DNA from: Variovorax sp. RA8
GTDB lineage: Bacteria > Pseudomonadota > Gammaproteobacteria > Burkholderiales > Burkholderiaceae_C
Reading direction: 5' to 3'
DNA: 64,000 bases
Assembly: GCF_901827175.1 (NCBI RefSeq)
Contig: NZ_LR594662.1
Span: 1,612,001-1,676,000, forward strand
How positions within the stretch are numbered: position 1 is the first letter of the stretch; each line of letters starts with the position of its first letter. The notes beneath the pieces are model-generated. The model saw nothing but the letters and a program-made list of their open reading frames with translations, had not been told where the DNA came from and searched no databases. The translations under genes and the position numbers were made by a program. Below are positions 55,236 to 64,000 of the stretch, one piece after another.

Positions 55236-55541
55236 TCAGTGGCGGGTATGGACCTTCAGCCGCAGGGTGACGTCGGCCCAGCCCCTTGATTTCAACCGCG
55301 CCTGGAGCGCAGGCACCAGCTGCCGCAGCTTGGCCGCCGCGGCACTGCCTCGCACCAGCAGGCACCAGGTGTTGCCTTCCACCGGTCCGGCCTGGACTGC
55401 GGAGCGCATCTCGGGCGGGATCAGCTCCTGAATGGCCTGGAGCCGTTCGGAGGCGTCGCGCGCGCGCGCCATCAGGCTGGCCAGCGTGGGCGAATCCTCG
55501 GCGGCTTGCTGCAAGGTGAGGGGGTGGAGACGACGGTTCAT
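55236..55541 (-). CDS. DUF721 (DciA-like) protein
   Basis: A 101-residue protein of the DUF721 family; DciA, its founding member, helps load the replicative helicase DnaB in bacteria without DnaC. The conserved core LVRGSAAAAKLRQLVPALQARLKSRGW lies in the C-terminal half. Known DciA proteins are often longer, so this is a short version. It is divergent from secA, the place where such genes are commonly found. ATG 55541 is supported by MNRRLHPLTLQQA; a longer frame upstream has no similarity. Confidence 0.7.
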   Translation of the reverse strand: MNRRLHPLTLQQAAEDSPTLASLMARARDASERLQAIQELIPPEMRSAVQAGPVEGNTWCLLVRGSAAAAKLRQLVPALQARLKSRGWADVTLRLKVHTRH

Positions 55542-55717
55542 GACAAGGTGCTGAAATGGCAACGCGGCTAAAATGCCCGGTTTGCCGGCACTCGTGCCGG
55601 CGGGGGCCGTCCCATTTGGCGTGTTGATTTTGCGCCAGGCGCGCCCACCTGCTTTCACTTTCTTAGGAATTTCGGTCGCGGACCCGCATGCCATGGGGTC
55701 GCTGTCGACCCGCTCGC

Positions 55718-58504
55718 ATGGCAACCAATTTCCTGACCCAGATCTTCGGCAGTCGCAACGACCGGCTCCTCAAGCAGTACCGCAAGACGGTCGATCGCAT
55801 CAATGCGCTCGAGCCGGGCTTCGAGAAGCTCAGCGATGACGCATTGCGTGCGAAGACCCAGGAGTTCAAGGACCGGCTGGGACGGGGCGAGACCCTTGAC
55901 GATCTGCTGCCCGAAGCCTTCGCCGTCGTGCGCGAAGGCTCCAAGCGCGTGATGAAGATGCGCCACTTCGACGTGCAGCTGCTGGGCGGCATGGCGCTGC
56001 ATTTCGGCAAGATCGCCGAGATGCGCACCGGCGAAGGCAAGACCCTCACCGCCACGCTGCCGGTGTATCTCAATGCGCTGACCGGCAAGGGTGTGCACGT
56101 GGTGACGGTGAACGACTACCTCGCCAACCGGGACGCCCGCTGGATGGGCCGCCTCTACAACTTCCTCGGGCTCACGGTCGGCATCAACCTGCCGCAGATG
56201 CCGCGCGAGGAGAAGCAGCAGGCCTACGGCAGCGACATCACCTACGGCACCAACAACGAGTACGGCTTCGACTACCTGCGCGACAACATGGTCTACGAGA
56301 CGCAGGACCGGGTGCAGCGCGGGCTGAACTACGCCATCGTCGACGAGGTGGACTCGATCCTGATCGACGAGGCGCGCACCCCGCTGATCATCAGCGGCCA
56401 GGCCGAGGACCACACCGAGCTCTATCTGGCGATCAACAAGGTCGTGCCGCTGCTCACCCGCCAGGAAGGCGAGGCCGATCCGCGCACCGGCGAAGGCGTG
56501 ACCAAGCCGGGCGACTTCACGGTCGACGAAAAGACGCACCAGGTGTTCCTGACCGAGGATGGCCACGAGAAGGCCGAGCGTGTCCTTTCCGAGTTCAAGC
56601 TGCTGCCCGAGGGCGCCTCGCTCTACGATCCGGCCAACATCACGCTGATGCATCACCTCAATGCGGCGCTGCGTGCGCGGCATCTCTACCACCGCGACCA
56701 GCACTACGTGGTGCAGCAGGGCGAGGTGGTGATCGTCGACGAGTTCACCGGCCGCCTGATGACCGGGCGCCGCTGGAGCGACGGCCTGCACCAGGCCGTG
56801 GAAGCCAAGGAAGGCGTGGAGATCCAGGCCGAGAACCAGACCCTCGCCTCGATCACCTTCCAGAACTACTTCCGCCTCTACGCCAAGCTGGCGGGCATGA
56901 CCGGCACGGCCGACACCGAGGCCTACGAATTCCAGGAGATCTACGGCCTGGAAACCATGATCATCCCGCCCAACCGCCCGAGCAGGCGCGAGGACCAGCT
57001 CGACCGCGTCTACAAGACCACGCGCGAGAAATACGAGGCGGCCATCCAGGACATCCGCGAGTGCTACGAGCGTGGCCAGCCGGTGCTGGTGGGCACCTCG
57101 TCCATCGAGAACTCCGAGATCATCGACGAGCTGCTCACCCAGGCCGACCTGCCGCACCAGGTCCTCAATGCCAAGCAGCATGCGCGCGAGGCCGAGATCG
57201 TGGCCCAGGCGGGCCGGACCAAGATGATCACCATCGCGACCAACATGGCCGGCCGCGGCACCGACATCGTGCTCGGCGGCAACGTCGAGAAGGCGATCGA
57301 GGCGGTCGAGATCGACGAGGTGATGGACCCTGCCACCAAGGCGTCCGAGATCGCGCGCCTGCGCGCCGATTGGGAGAAGGACCACGAGTTCATCAAATCG
57401 GTCGGCGGCCTGCGCATCATCGCCACCGAGCGCCACGAATCGCGGCGCATCGACAACCAGCTGCGCGGCCGCTCGGGCCGCCAGGGCGACCCCGGCTCCT
57501 CGCGCTTCTACCTGAGCCTGGACGACCCGCTGATGCGCATCTTCGCGGGCGACCGCGTCAAGGCCATCATGGACCGCCTCAAGATGCCGGACGGCGAGGC
57601 GATCGAGGCCGGCATCGTCACCCGCAGCATCGAGAGCGCGCAGCGCAAGGTCGAGGCGCGCAACTTCGACATCCGCAAGCAGCTGCTGGAGTACGACGAC
57701 GTCTCGAACGACCAGCGCAAGGTGATCTACCAGCAGCGCAACGACATCCTCGATGCCGGCGACCTCACGGCCCAGATCGAGGCCCTGCGCGAGGGCTGCT
57801 TCACCGACCTGGTCCGCCAGTACGTGCCGGCCGAATCGGTCGAGGAGCAGTGGGACCTGGCTGGCCTCGAGAAGACGCTCGCGAGCGAGTGGAGCATCGA
57901 CATCCCGCTGCAGAAGGAAGTGGAAGCCGCCACCGCCATGAGCGACGACGACATCGTCGAGAGGGTGATCGCCGCGGCCAACGAGGCCTTCAACGCCAAG
58001 GTGGCCCTGATCGGCCAGGAGAACTTCACGCAGTTCGAGCGGATGGTGCTGCTGCAGAGCATCGATACCCACTGGCGCGAGCACCTGGCCTCGCTGGACT
58101 ACTTGCGCCAGGGCATCCACCTGCGCGGCTATGCGCAGAAGCAGCCCAAGCAGGAATACAAGCGCGAGGCCTTCGAACTCTTCGGCCAGCTGCTCGATTC
58201 CGTCAAGAACGAAGTCACGCGCCAGCTGATGACGGTTCGCGTCCAGTCCACCGAGCAGCTGGAGCAGGCCGCCGAGGCCATGGAAAGCCGCGGTGAGAAC
58301 CTGGCCAACATCACCTACAGCGCGCCGACCGAGACCGGCGAGGTGGAGATCCGCGTCGACGAGGAAAGCCAGCGCCGCCTGGCGGCAATGGCCACCGGCG
58401 GCCTGCCGGCGGGTGCCGCTGCCTTCGCGCGCGTGGGCCGCAACGATCCCTGCCCCTGCGGAAGCGGCAAGAAATTCAAGCACTGCCACGGCAAGCTCAG
58501 CTGA
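55718..58504 (+). CDS. secA: Preprotein translocase ATPase SecA
   Basis: The 928-residue motor that drives proteins through SecYEG. Key parts are Walker A ([14 protein letters not shown]), Walker B ([15 protein letters not shown]), the crosslinking/helical domains, the second nucleotide site ([36 protein letters not shown]) and the C-terminal zinc/SecB-binding tail [17 protein letters not shown] 55718 gives the standard [14 protein letters not shown] start. The 176-base divergent gap with the DUF721 gene contains a GCCGGCAC/GTGCCGGC inverted repeat but no resolved promoter. Confidence 0.98.
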   Translation: MATNFLTQIFGSRNDRLLKQYRKTVDRINALEPGFEKLSDDALRAKTQEFKDRLGRGETLDDLLPEAFAVVREGSKRVMKMRHFDVQLLGGMALHFGKIAEMRTGEGKTLTATLPVYLNALTGKGVHVVTVNDYLANRDARWMGRLYNFLGLTVGINLPQMPREEKQQAYGSDITYGTNNEYGFDYLRDNMVYETQDRVQRGLNYAIVDEVDSILIDEARTPLIISGQAEDHTELYLAINKVVPLLTRQEGEADPRTGEGVTKPGDFTVDEKTHQVFLTEDGHEKAERVLSEFKLLPEGASLYDPANITLMHHLNAALRARHLYHRDQHYVVQQGEVVIVDEFTGRLMTGRRWSDGLHQAVEAKEGVEIQAENQTLASITFQNYFRLYAKLAGMTGTADTEAYEFQEIYGLETMIIPPNRPSRREDQLDRVYKTTREKYEAAIQDIRECYERGQPVLVGTSSIENSEIIDELLTQADLPHQVLNAKQHAREAEIVAQAGRTKMITIATNMAGRGTDIVLGGNVEKAIEAVEIDEVMDPATKASEIARLRADWEKDHEFIKSVGGLRIIATERHESRRIDNQLRGRSGRQGDPGSSRFYLSLDDPLMRIFAGDRVKAIMDRLKMPDGEAIEAGIVTRSIESAQRKVEARNFDIRKQLLEYDDVSNDQRKVIYQQRNDILDAGDLTAQIEALREGCFTDLVRQYVPAESVEEQWDLAGLEKTLASEWSIDIPLQKEVEAATAMSDDDIVERVIAAANEAFNAKVALIGQENFTQFERMVLLQSIDTHWREHLASLDYLRQGIHLRGYAQKQPKQEYKREAFELFGQLLDSVKNEVTRQLMTVRVQSTEQLEQAAEAMESRGENLANITYSAPTETGEVEIRVDEESQRRLAAMATGGLPAGAAAFARVGRNDPCPCGSGKKFKHCHGKLS

Positions 58505-58527
58505 GCCGCATCTTCTAGGGGAATCCC

Positions 58528-59757
58528 ATGCCCGTGAATCTCTCCGCCCCCGACCCCGCCGCACTGCACGCGGTGCCCGGCATCCGCATCGGCGTGGCCG
58601 AAGCGGGCGTGCGCAAGGCCAACCGCAAGGACCTGACGGTCGTGCTGATCGACGAAGGCGCCGCGGTCGGCGGCGTGTTCACGCAGAACCGCTTCTGCGC
58701 CGCGCCGGTCCAGGTCTGCCGCGAGCACCTGCAGAAGGACTTCGGCATCCGCGCGATGCTGATCAACACCGGCAACGCGAATGCCGGCACCGGCGAGGAC
58801 GGGCTGGCGCGCACCCGCGCCACCTGCATCGCGCTGGCCCGCAAGCTCGAGGTGGCGCCCGAGCAGATCCTGCCCTTCTCGACCGGCGTGATCATGGAGC
58901 CGCTGCCCATCGACCGCATCGAGGCCGGCCTGCCGGCCGCGCTGGCCGATGCGCAGCCCGACCATTGGGCGCGCGCCGCCGAAGGCATCATGACCACCGA
59001 CACCGTGCCCAAGGCCTTCAGCCGGCAGGTGCAGATCGGCGGCGCGACCGTCACCATCACCGGCATCAGCAAGGGCGCCGGGATGATCCGGCCCAACATG
59101 GCGACCATGCTGGGCTTCATGGCGACCGACGCGAAGATCGCACCGGCCCTGATGCAGCCGCTGACCAAGGCCCTGGCCGACGCTTCCTTCAACCGCGTGA
59201 CCATCGACGGCGACACCTCGACCAACGATTCCTTCGTGGTGATCGCGACGCAGAAGGCCGCGCATGCCGCCATCGATTCGCTCGATTCGGCCGATGGCTG
59301 CGCGCTGGTCGAGGCCATGCAGGCGGTCGCCCGCCAGCTGGCCCAGGCCATCGTGCGCGACGGCGAGGGCGCCACCAAGTTCATCACCGTGCGCGTGGAG
59401 GGCGGCCGCGATGCCGCCGAGTGCCGGCAGGTGGCCTATGCGGTCGCGCACTCGCCGCTGGTCAAGACCGCCTTCTATGCGAGCGACCCGAACCTCGGGC
59501 GTATCCTGGCGGCGGTCGGCTACGCGGGCATCGCCGATCTCGACCAGACCGGCATCGATCTCTACCTCGACGACGTGCATGTGGCCGTCAAGGGCGGGCG
59601 CAATCCGAGCTATCGCGAGGAAGACGGCCAGCGCGTGATGAAGCAGAGCGAGATCGTCGTGCGCATCGCGCTCGGTCGCGGCGAAGCCGCGGACACGGTG
59701 TGGACCTGCGACCTGAGCCATGACTACGTGTCGATCAACGCCGACTACAGGTCATGA
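58528..59757 (+). CDS. argJ: Bifunctional ornithine acetyltransferase/N-acetylglutamate synthase
   Basis: A 409-residue Ntn-type transferase that recycles the acetyl group in arginine synthesis. It self-cleaves before the nucleophilic Thr193 in [29 protein letters not shown] and [11 protein letters not shown] are conserved. It overlaps the following ATPase gene by four bases. Confidence 0.96.
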   Translation: MPVNLSAPDPAALHAVPGIRIGVAEAGVRKANRKDLTVVLIDEGAAVGGVFTQNRFCAAPVQVCREHLQKDFGIRAMLINTGNANAGTGEDGLARTRATCIALARKLEVAPEQILPFSTGVIMEPLPIDRIEAGLPAALADAQPDHWARAAEGIMTTDTVPKAFSRQVQIGGATVTITGISKGAGMIRPNMATMLGFMATDAKIAPALMQPLTKALADASFNRVTIDGDTSTNDSFVVIATQKAAHAAIDSLDSADGCALVEAMQAVARQLAQAIVRDGEGATKFITVRVEGGRDAAECRQVAYAVAHSPLVKTAFYASDPNLGRILAAVGYAGIADLDQTGIDLYLDDVHVAVKGGRNPSYREEDGQRVMKQSEIVVRIALGRGEAADTVWTCDLSHDYVSINADYRS

Positions 59758-60623
59758 ATGAGAAGTTCGAACGCCTGATCGAGCGCGCCGAGCAATTGAT
59801 CGGCCGCATCGAATCCATCCTTCCCCAGCCGCTCGCGGCGCCCGCCGACTGGAACGCCTCCATTGCCTGGCGTTACCGCCGCCGCAGCTCGGGCCATGGC
59901 ACGCTGGAGCCGGTGCGCCACCTGGCGCCCATGCCGCTCGAAGCGCTGAAGGAAATCGATGTCCAGAAGGAAAAGATCGAGCGCAACACGCGCCAGTTCG
60001 TCGAGGGCAAGCCGGCCAACAACGTGCTGCTGACCGGCGCCCGCGGCACCGGAAAGTCCTCGCTGATCCGCGCCTGCCTTCATGCCTATGCGCCGCAGGG
60101 CCTGCGCCTGATCGAGGTCGACAAGGCGGAGCTGACCGACCTGCCCGACATCGTCGAGGTGGTGTCGCAGCGATCCGAGAAGTTCATCGTCTTCAGCGAC
60201 GACCTGAGCTTCGACGAGGGCGAGCCGGGCTACAAGGCACTCAAATCCATCCTCGACGGCTCGGTGGCCGCGGCCACGCCCAACGTGCTGATCTACGCGA
60301 CCAGCAACCGGCGCCACCTCCTGCCCGAGTACATGAAGGACAACCTCAGCTACACCCACACCGAGGACGGCGAGGTGCACCCGGGCGAGGTGATCGAGGA
60401 GAAGATCTCGCTGTCGGAGCGCTTCGGCCTGTGGGTGAGCTTCTACCCCTTCAGCCAGAACGAGTACCTCGCGATCGTCGCGCAGTGGCTGTCCTCCTTC
60501 GGCGCCGATGCGAAGACCATCGAAGGCGCACGTGCCGAGGCCCTGGTCTGGGCGCTGGAGCGCGGTTCGCGCAGCGGGCGCGTCGCCTACCAGTTCGCGC
60601 GCGACTACGCCGGGCGGCACTGA
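59754..60623 (+). CDS. DUF815 AAA-type ATPase
   Basis: A 289-residue P-loop ATPase. Walker A is [14 protein letters not shown] (near residue 90), Walker [13 protein letters not shown], and sensor-like [12 protein letters not shown] follows. This is the DUF815 family, widespread in Proteobacteria and of unknown job. It overlaps argJ, and the Nudix gene follows after 8 bases, an arrangement common in Burkholderiales. Confidence 0.88.
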   Translation: MNEKFERLIERAEQLIGRIESILPQPLAAPADWNASIAWRYRRRSSGHGTLEPVRHLAPMPLEALKEIDVQKEKIERNTRQFVEGKPANNVLLTGARGTGKSSLIRACLHAYAPQGLRLIEVDKAELTDLPDIVEVVSQRSEKFIVFSDDLSFDEGEPGYKALKSILDGSVAAATPNVLIYATSNRRHLLPEYMKDNLSYTHTEDGEVHPGEVIEEKISLSERFGLWVSFYPFSQNEYLAIVAQWLSSFGADAKTIEGARAEALVWALERGSRSGRVAYQFARDYAGRH

Positions 60624-60631
60624 GCGCGGCG

Positions 60632-61057
60632 ATGGCGGACCAACGCAAGCACACCGAGGTGGCGGTCGGCATCCTGATCCGCGAGGAAGACGAGGCACTG
60701 CTGCTGTCGACCCGCCCCGAGGGCAAGCCCTATGCCGGCTACTGGGAGTTCCCGGGCGGCAAGATCGAGAGCGGCGAGTCCATCGAGCAGGCGTTGCGGC
60801 GCGAGCTGCACGAGGAGCTGGGCATCACCATCGGCGCCGCCGAGGTCTGGAAGACCACCGAGCACGACTACCCGCACGCGCTGGTGCGCCTGCACTGGTG
60901 CAAGGTGCGCGCGTGGCAGGGCGAGTTCGAGATGCGCGAAGGCCAGGCCATGCGCTGGCAGCAGTTGCCGCTGTCGGTGACGCCGGTGCTGCCGGGTGCC
61001 TTGCCGGTGCTCGACTGGCTGGCGCAGGAGCGCGGCCTGCCCGGGCCTGCCTACTGA
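60632..61057 (+). CDS. MutT-type Nudix hydrolase
   Basis: A 141-residue pyrophosphatase. The Nudix box is complete: [24 protein letters not shown]. MutT-like enzymes remove oxidised dGTP from the nucleotide pool; this one has the right length and WEFPGGK entry motif. It ends in a 7-base convergent overlap with yacG. Confidence 0.9.
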   Translation: MADQRKHTEVAVGILIREEDEALLLSTRPEGKPYAGYWEFPGGKIESGESIEQALRRELHEELGITIGAAEVWKTTEHDYPHALVRLHWCKVRAWQGEFEMREGQAMRWQQLPLSVTPVLPGALPVLDWLAQERGLPGPAY

Positions 61058-61266
61058 AGCTTGGGGTCGCCGAAGGCCTCGTCGTCGGGCGGGGCCTCCG
61101 CCGGCATGCGGAACTCCTCGGTGGCCCAGGCGCCGAGGTCGATGCCCTTGCAGCGTGCGCTACAGAAGGGGCGGTAGGGGTTGCTCGGCCCATAGACGCT
61201 GTCGTTGCCGCAGGCCGGACAGCGCACGATGCGCTCGCCGGCGGCTGTCTTCTTGCTCGTCGCCAT
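61051..61266 (-). CDS. yacG: DNA gyrase inhibitor YacG
   Basis: A 71-residue zinc protein that in Escherichia coli binds GyrB and blocks DNA binding. The four zinc cysteines are in VRCPACGND and [21 protein letters not shown] 61266 is used; a TTG four codons upstream is possible. It lies next to zapD (8 bases), as in other Proteobacteria. Confidence 0.93.
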   Translation of the reverse strand: MATSKKTAAGERIVRCPACGNDSVYGPSNPYRPFCSARCKGIDLGAWATEEFRMPAEAPPDDEAFGDPKLQ

Positions 61267-61274
61267 CGCAGCCC

Positions 61275-62030
61275 TCAAGCGCAGAGCGTGAGCTCGAAGG
61301 GCGTGTCCTCCGTGCTCTGGTGCAGGCGGTCGTCGGCTTCGTGGCGCATCAGCCGCACAGACACCATCAGGCGATTGCCGCTGATCTCGGGGATGAGGCC
61401 CAGCCGCGGATCGATGCGCAGCCGCAGCAGCTGGAAGCTGCGGCCCTGCGGCAGGGTCTGCTGGAATTGGCCGCCGGTGGCGATCACCTTGTAGGGCACG
61501 TCGGCATCGCGCAGCAGCTTCAGCAGCAGGTAGATCGATTCGGCCAGCGGCGCAAGCGTGGAGGACCAGCGTTCCAGGTCGGCGCGGCGCTCATGGGCCT
61601 GGCGGTGCTGCCAGGCGTAGTAGGCGGGCAGGTCGAACTCGCAGGTGCCGCCGGGAATGCTGGCGCGGCTGCGGATGCTCATCAGCCACTCGTTCTCGGT
61701 CAGCGCCTGTCCGGCCTTGCCCGGAATCGTGTTGAGCGTCGCGAAGTTGCTTTCGAGCTTGGCGACGATCTGGTCCAGCACCGCCTCGGAAATCGCGGGG
61801 TTGCCGCGGTAGCCGTTGAAGACGTTCTTGTGCTTGTCCAGGTCGCGCAGCACGTCGGCCTTGAGGTCGGCGCGCGCAGCCACATCCATGATCTCGAAGA
61901 TCGTGACCAGCGCGTAGTGGTGGGACAGGGGCGAGTCGGCGGGTACCAGCTCGCCGAGGCGGCGAAACAGGTGCTCCAGCCGCAGGTAGGTCCGGATGCG
62001 CTCGTTGAAGGGGTATTCGTAGAGGATCAC
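61275..62030 (-). CDS. zapD: Cell division protein ZapD
   Basis: A 251-residue protein that bundles FtsZ filaments at the division site. The N-terminus [24 protein letters not shown] is a near-exact family match, which fixes the start at GTG 62030; longer reading frames add a basic tail without similarity. The all-helical body and C-terminal FELTLCA fit. No strong Shine-Dalgarno is seen. Confidence 0.93.
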   Translation of the reverse strand: MILYEYPFNERIRTYLRLEHLFRRLGELVPADSPLSHHYALVTIFEIMDVAARADLKADVLRDLDKHKNVFNGYRGNPAISEAVLDQIVAKLESNFATLNTIPGKAGQALTENEWLMSIRSRASIPGGTCEFDLPAYYAWQHRQAHERRADLERWSSTLAPLAESIYLLLKLLRDADVPYKVIATGGQFQQTLPQGRSFQLLRLRIDPRLGLIPEISGNRLMVSVRLMRHEADDRLHQSTEDTPFELTLCA

Positions 62031-62067
62031 GTGTATGTGGGGTTCCCGTCGCGGGATGATAAGCCTC

Positions 62068-63084
62068 TCACGGTGCCTTCGCCTGTGGGACAGGCAGCAC
62101 TTCACGCACGACGGCCAGCATGTGTTCGCCCAGCGCTATTTGTCCATGCATGGACAGGTGGGTGTCGTTCGAGAAATAGAAGTCCTGGATCTGCGCGCTC
62201 TTCTCGCGAGAGAAGGCGTAGAGGTCGGGCCCGAGCTTCGCCTCGACAAAGCCGTTCACGAAGTCTTTCGAGAACTCGGGCTTGAGGTAGACGGTGGCCT
62301 TGTTGGGGATCACCATCCACAGCTGCGGGATGGCTGGATGTTGCGCGGCAAAGGTCTTGATGCGGTCGAGGGTGCCCGTGGTCAGCGGGCCATTGCCTTC
62401 GTCGTCGACGAAGACCGGCAGCTTGTCGCACTCGCGGTGGGAGAAGTACTTGCAACCTCCCGGGAAGGACCGAACCCAGGTGTTCTTGTTGAACAGGAGG
62501 TCGACGCTCGACTTCTTCGCGCGCCACGAGTTGTAGTAGGCCTCCGGGCCGGTATCGAACCGCGCGGTCCAGTTGGGCAGGGCATCGGGGCCGGGAAGCG
62601 CGGCGGGCTTGACGAAGGGCTCGAGCCTCGACTCGAAGGGCTTGACGACCTTGTCGCAGGCCTGGCCGCTCACGGTGCGCTCATCGAGCAGGCGCTCCAC
62701 GCTTTCGAAGATGATCAGCTTGCCCTTGAAGCCCGCGCGCTGGAGCCACTGGTCGAAATCCTTGCACATCACCGTGCCGTATTGGCCCCAGTAGGTGGTG
62801 GCGACGCGGTAGCCCGCCTTCACCAGCGAGGCCTGCCAGTAGAGGGTCATCGAGAAGCTGTCGCCGATGACCAGGATGTCGGCCTGGTCGACCGGCGCCG
62901 CCTTGAGATAGGCCGGATCGACCGTCGGCGCCGGCTTGGTCCAGCCGAAATCCTCTTCGGCCAGATGGCCGATGCGGGTCAGGTCGCCATAGGGCGGCAG
63001 CGTGGTCAGCGAGACGAGCCACATCGCGAACACGGCCACATAGCCGGTGACGAAGATGCGGAGCCAGACTTTTGCGAGCGTCAT
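62068..63084 (-). CDS. Periplasmic SGNH hydrolase-like protein, AlgJ/AlgX type
   Basis: A 338-residue protein with one N-terminal membrane helix (IFVTGYVAVFAMWLVSLTTL) and an SGNH-like domain. The nucleophile block is LVIGDSFSMTLYW and the catalytic Asp-His pair is in SNDTHLSMHGQIALG. AlgJ/AlgX proteins move acetyl groups onto exopolysaccharides with a membrane O-acyltransferase; the neighbouring gene at 63095 encodes one. Which polysaccharide is modified cannot be told. ATG 63084 directly precedes the membrane helix. Confidence 0.8.
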   Translation of the reverse strand: MTLAKVWLRIFVTGYVAVFAMWLVSLTTLPPYGDLTRIGHLAEEDFGWTKPAPTVDPAYLKAAPVDQADILVIGDSFSMTLYWQASLVKAGYRVATTYWGQYGTVMCKDFDQWLQRAGFKGKLIIFESVERLLDERTVSGQACDKVVKPFESRLEPFVKPAALPGPDALPNWTARFDTGPEAYYNSWRAKKSSVDLLFNKNTWVRSFPGGCKYFSHRECDKLPVFVDDEGNGPLTTGTLDRIKTFAAQHPAIPQLWMVIPNKATVYLKPEFSKDFVNGFVEAKLGPDLYAFSREKSAQIQDFYFSNDTHLSMHGQIALGEHMLAVVREVLPVPQAKAP

Positions 63085-63094
63085 GTCGCTTTTT

Positions 63095-64000
63095 TCAGAA
63101 TTGGAAGTACAGGAAGGGGCTGTAGCCACCCAGCTTCGACACCGCCCAGGCGAACATCAGGAAGCTGCCGGTCGCGATCAGCACCGTCGAGCCCAGGGCC
63201 AGCACCCGGTTGCCCGCCACGGCCTGTGGATGAGGCACCCAGCGCTCGAGCGAGATGGTGGGCGGGAAGGCCACGCAGATGAGCAGGCCGATCAGCAGGG
63301 TCCTGAAGAACTCGGACTTGCGGTAGGGCACCAGGCCCATCTCGCTGAAGGCGGTGGGCGGCGCCCCGTGCAGGCCCAGCATGCCCTTGTAGACGGCCAC
63401 CGCCGTGTGCATGCCGTCGGCGCGGAAAACCACCCACGCGATCATCACGCACAGGAAGGTGAGCAGCCAGCCGAACACGCGGGCGACGGGCCCCGCCGGA
63501 ATGTTGCGCCGCACCTTGGCGTTCCAGAGGTGGTTGACCATCAGGTAGGCGCCGTGCAGCGCGCCCCAGATCACGAAGGTCCAGGCCGCGCCGTGCCAGA
63601 GCCCGCCCAGCAGCATGGTAAGGAACAGGTTCAGGTAGCGCCGCGCCGGCCCCTTGCGGTTGCCGCCCAGCGGCACGTACAGGTAGTCGCGCAGGAAGGT
63701 CGACAGCGAGATGTGCCAGCGGCGCCAGAACTCGATGATGTTGGTCGACTTGTAGGGCGAGCGGAAGTTGAGCGGCAACTGCACGCCCAGGCACATCGAG
63801 AGGCCGACCGCCATGTCCGAATAGCCCGAGAAGTCGAAGTAGATCTGCAGCGTATAGGCGAGCACGCCGAACCACGCCGTGTAGAGCGTGGGGGCCATGC
63901 CGTTGTGGGCGCCGTTGAACATCAGGTCGGAGTACTGGCCCATCGGGTCGGCGATGAGCAGCTTCTTGGCCAGGCCGAAACTGAAGATCGCCAAACCCAC
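63095..64000 (-). CDS. MBOAT-family O-acyltransferase (AlgI-like), 5' partial
   Basis: The C-terminal 301 codons of a polytopic acyltransferase; the N-terminus lies beyond the window. Family landmarks are IYFDFSGYSDMAVGLS, NFRSPYKSTNIIEFWRRWHISLSTFLRDYLYVPLGG (in pieces: SPYKSTNIIEFWRRWHIS, RDYLYVPLGGNRKG) and the active-site histidine in GLWHGAAWTFVIWG. It would pass acyl groups across the membrane to the AlgJ-like partner, 10 bases downstream. Confidence 0.88.
   Translation of the reverse strand: MGLAIFSFGLAKKLLIADPMGQYSDLMFNGAHNGMAPTLYTAWFGVLAYTLQIYFDFSGYSDMAVGLSMCLGVQLPLNFRSPYKSTNIIEFWRRWHISLSTFLRDYLYVPLGGNRKGPARRYLNLFLTMLLGGLWHGAAWTFVIWGALHGAYLMVNHLWNAKVRRNIPAGPVARVFGWLLTFLCVMIAWVVFRADGMHTAVAVYKGMLGLHGAPPTAFSEMGLVPYRKSEFFRTLLIGLLICVAFPPTISLERWVPHPQAVAGNRVLALGSTVLIATGSFLMFAWAVSKLGGYSPFLYFQF

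Noticed and set aside
55655..58564. 969-codon minus-strand open frame opposite secA
   Set aside because: A mirror of SecA codon usage; no start signal and no recognisable domains.

Overview
The window is high-GC bacterial chromosome, best explained as a Comamonadaceae betaproteobacterium (Variovorax-like). The reasons are the gene order gltBD-mla-ibaG-murA-his-tatABC-petABC-sspAB, a short-form HisG, a cytochrome b with a PVWY motif, and 'CCCCCCGAGGGGGC' intergenic palindromes of a kind I associate with that family. This placement is inference; no 16S gene is present.

Left core block (1-30.9 kb). The end of gltB and gltD (glutamate synthase) close with a clear intrinsic terminator. A complete phospholipid-trafficking set follows (mlaF, E, D, A, C, B), then a YadGH-type ABC pair, ibaG and murA. 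The histidine operon runs hisG-D-x-C-B-H-A and ends at a terminator. A glycine-rich autotransporter and a hexose-phosphate mutarotase separate this part from hisF-I-E. Next come a small membrane protein, a HIT protein, tatABC, a membrane-anchored DegS/AlgW-type protease, a Nif3-like protein, pdxA, mscL, the bc1 complex petABC, sspA, sspB and a tRNA-Thr(TGT).

Accessory block (about 31-55 kb). The centrepiece is a picolinate (pyridine-2-carboxylate) catabolic cluster. PicA (three-subunit molybdenum hydroxylase, + strand) should give 6-hydroxypicolinate. PicB (four-component Rieske monooxygenase, - strand) should give 3,6-dihydroxypicolinate. PicC decarboxylates this to 2,5-dihydroxypyridine, and PicD, PicE, PicF and PicG open the ring and carry the product through N-formylmaleamate, maleamate and maleate to fumarate. 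A MarR repressor (PicR) sits at the divergent promoter. A TRAP transporter is co-oriented with picA, and a nitrate/sulfonate-type ABC importer follows. Three copies of a TCAG-N4-CTNN palindrome, the PicR operator I recall from Alcaligenes faecalis JQ135, lie exactly in the two divergent promoter regions; one overlaps the -10 of a promoter with a consensus -35. Local novelties are a pirin gene at the head of the lower-pathway operon, picG inside the cluster, and a fused 2Fe-2S/CoxG subunit in PicA. Beyond it lie an SDR remnant, an HTH regulator, a beta-propeller protein, two membrane proteins (one CREST/ceramidase-like) and an alpha/beta hydrolase.

Right core block (55.2-64 kb). A DUF721/DciA-like gene diverges from secA; argJ, a DUF815 ATPase, a MutT-type Nudix gene, yacG and zapD follow. 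The window ends inside an alginate-acetylation-like pair (AlgJ/AlgX-like SGNH protein and an MBOAT acyltransferase) on the minus strand. I saw no insertion sequences, CRISPR arrays, rRNA genes or integrases.
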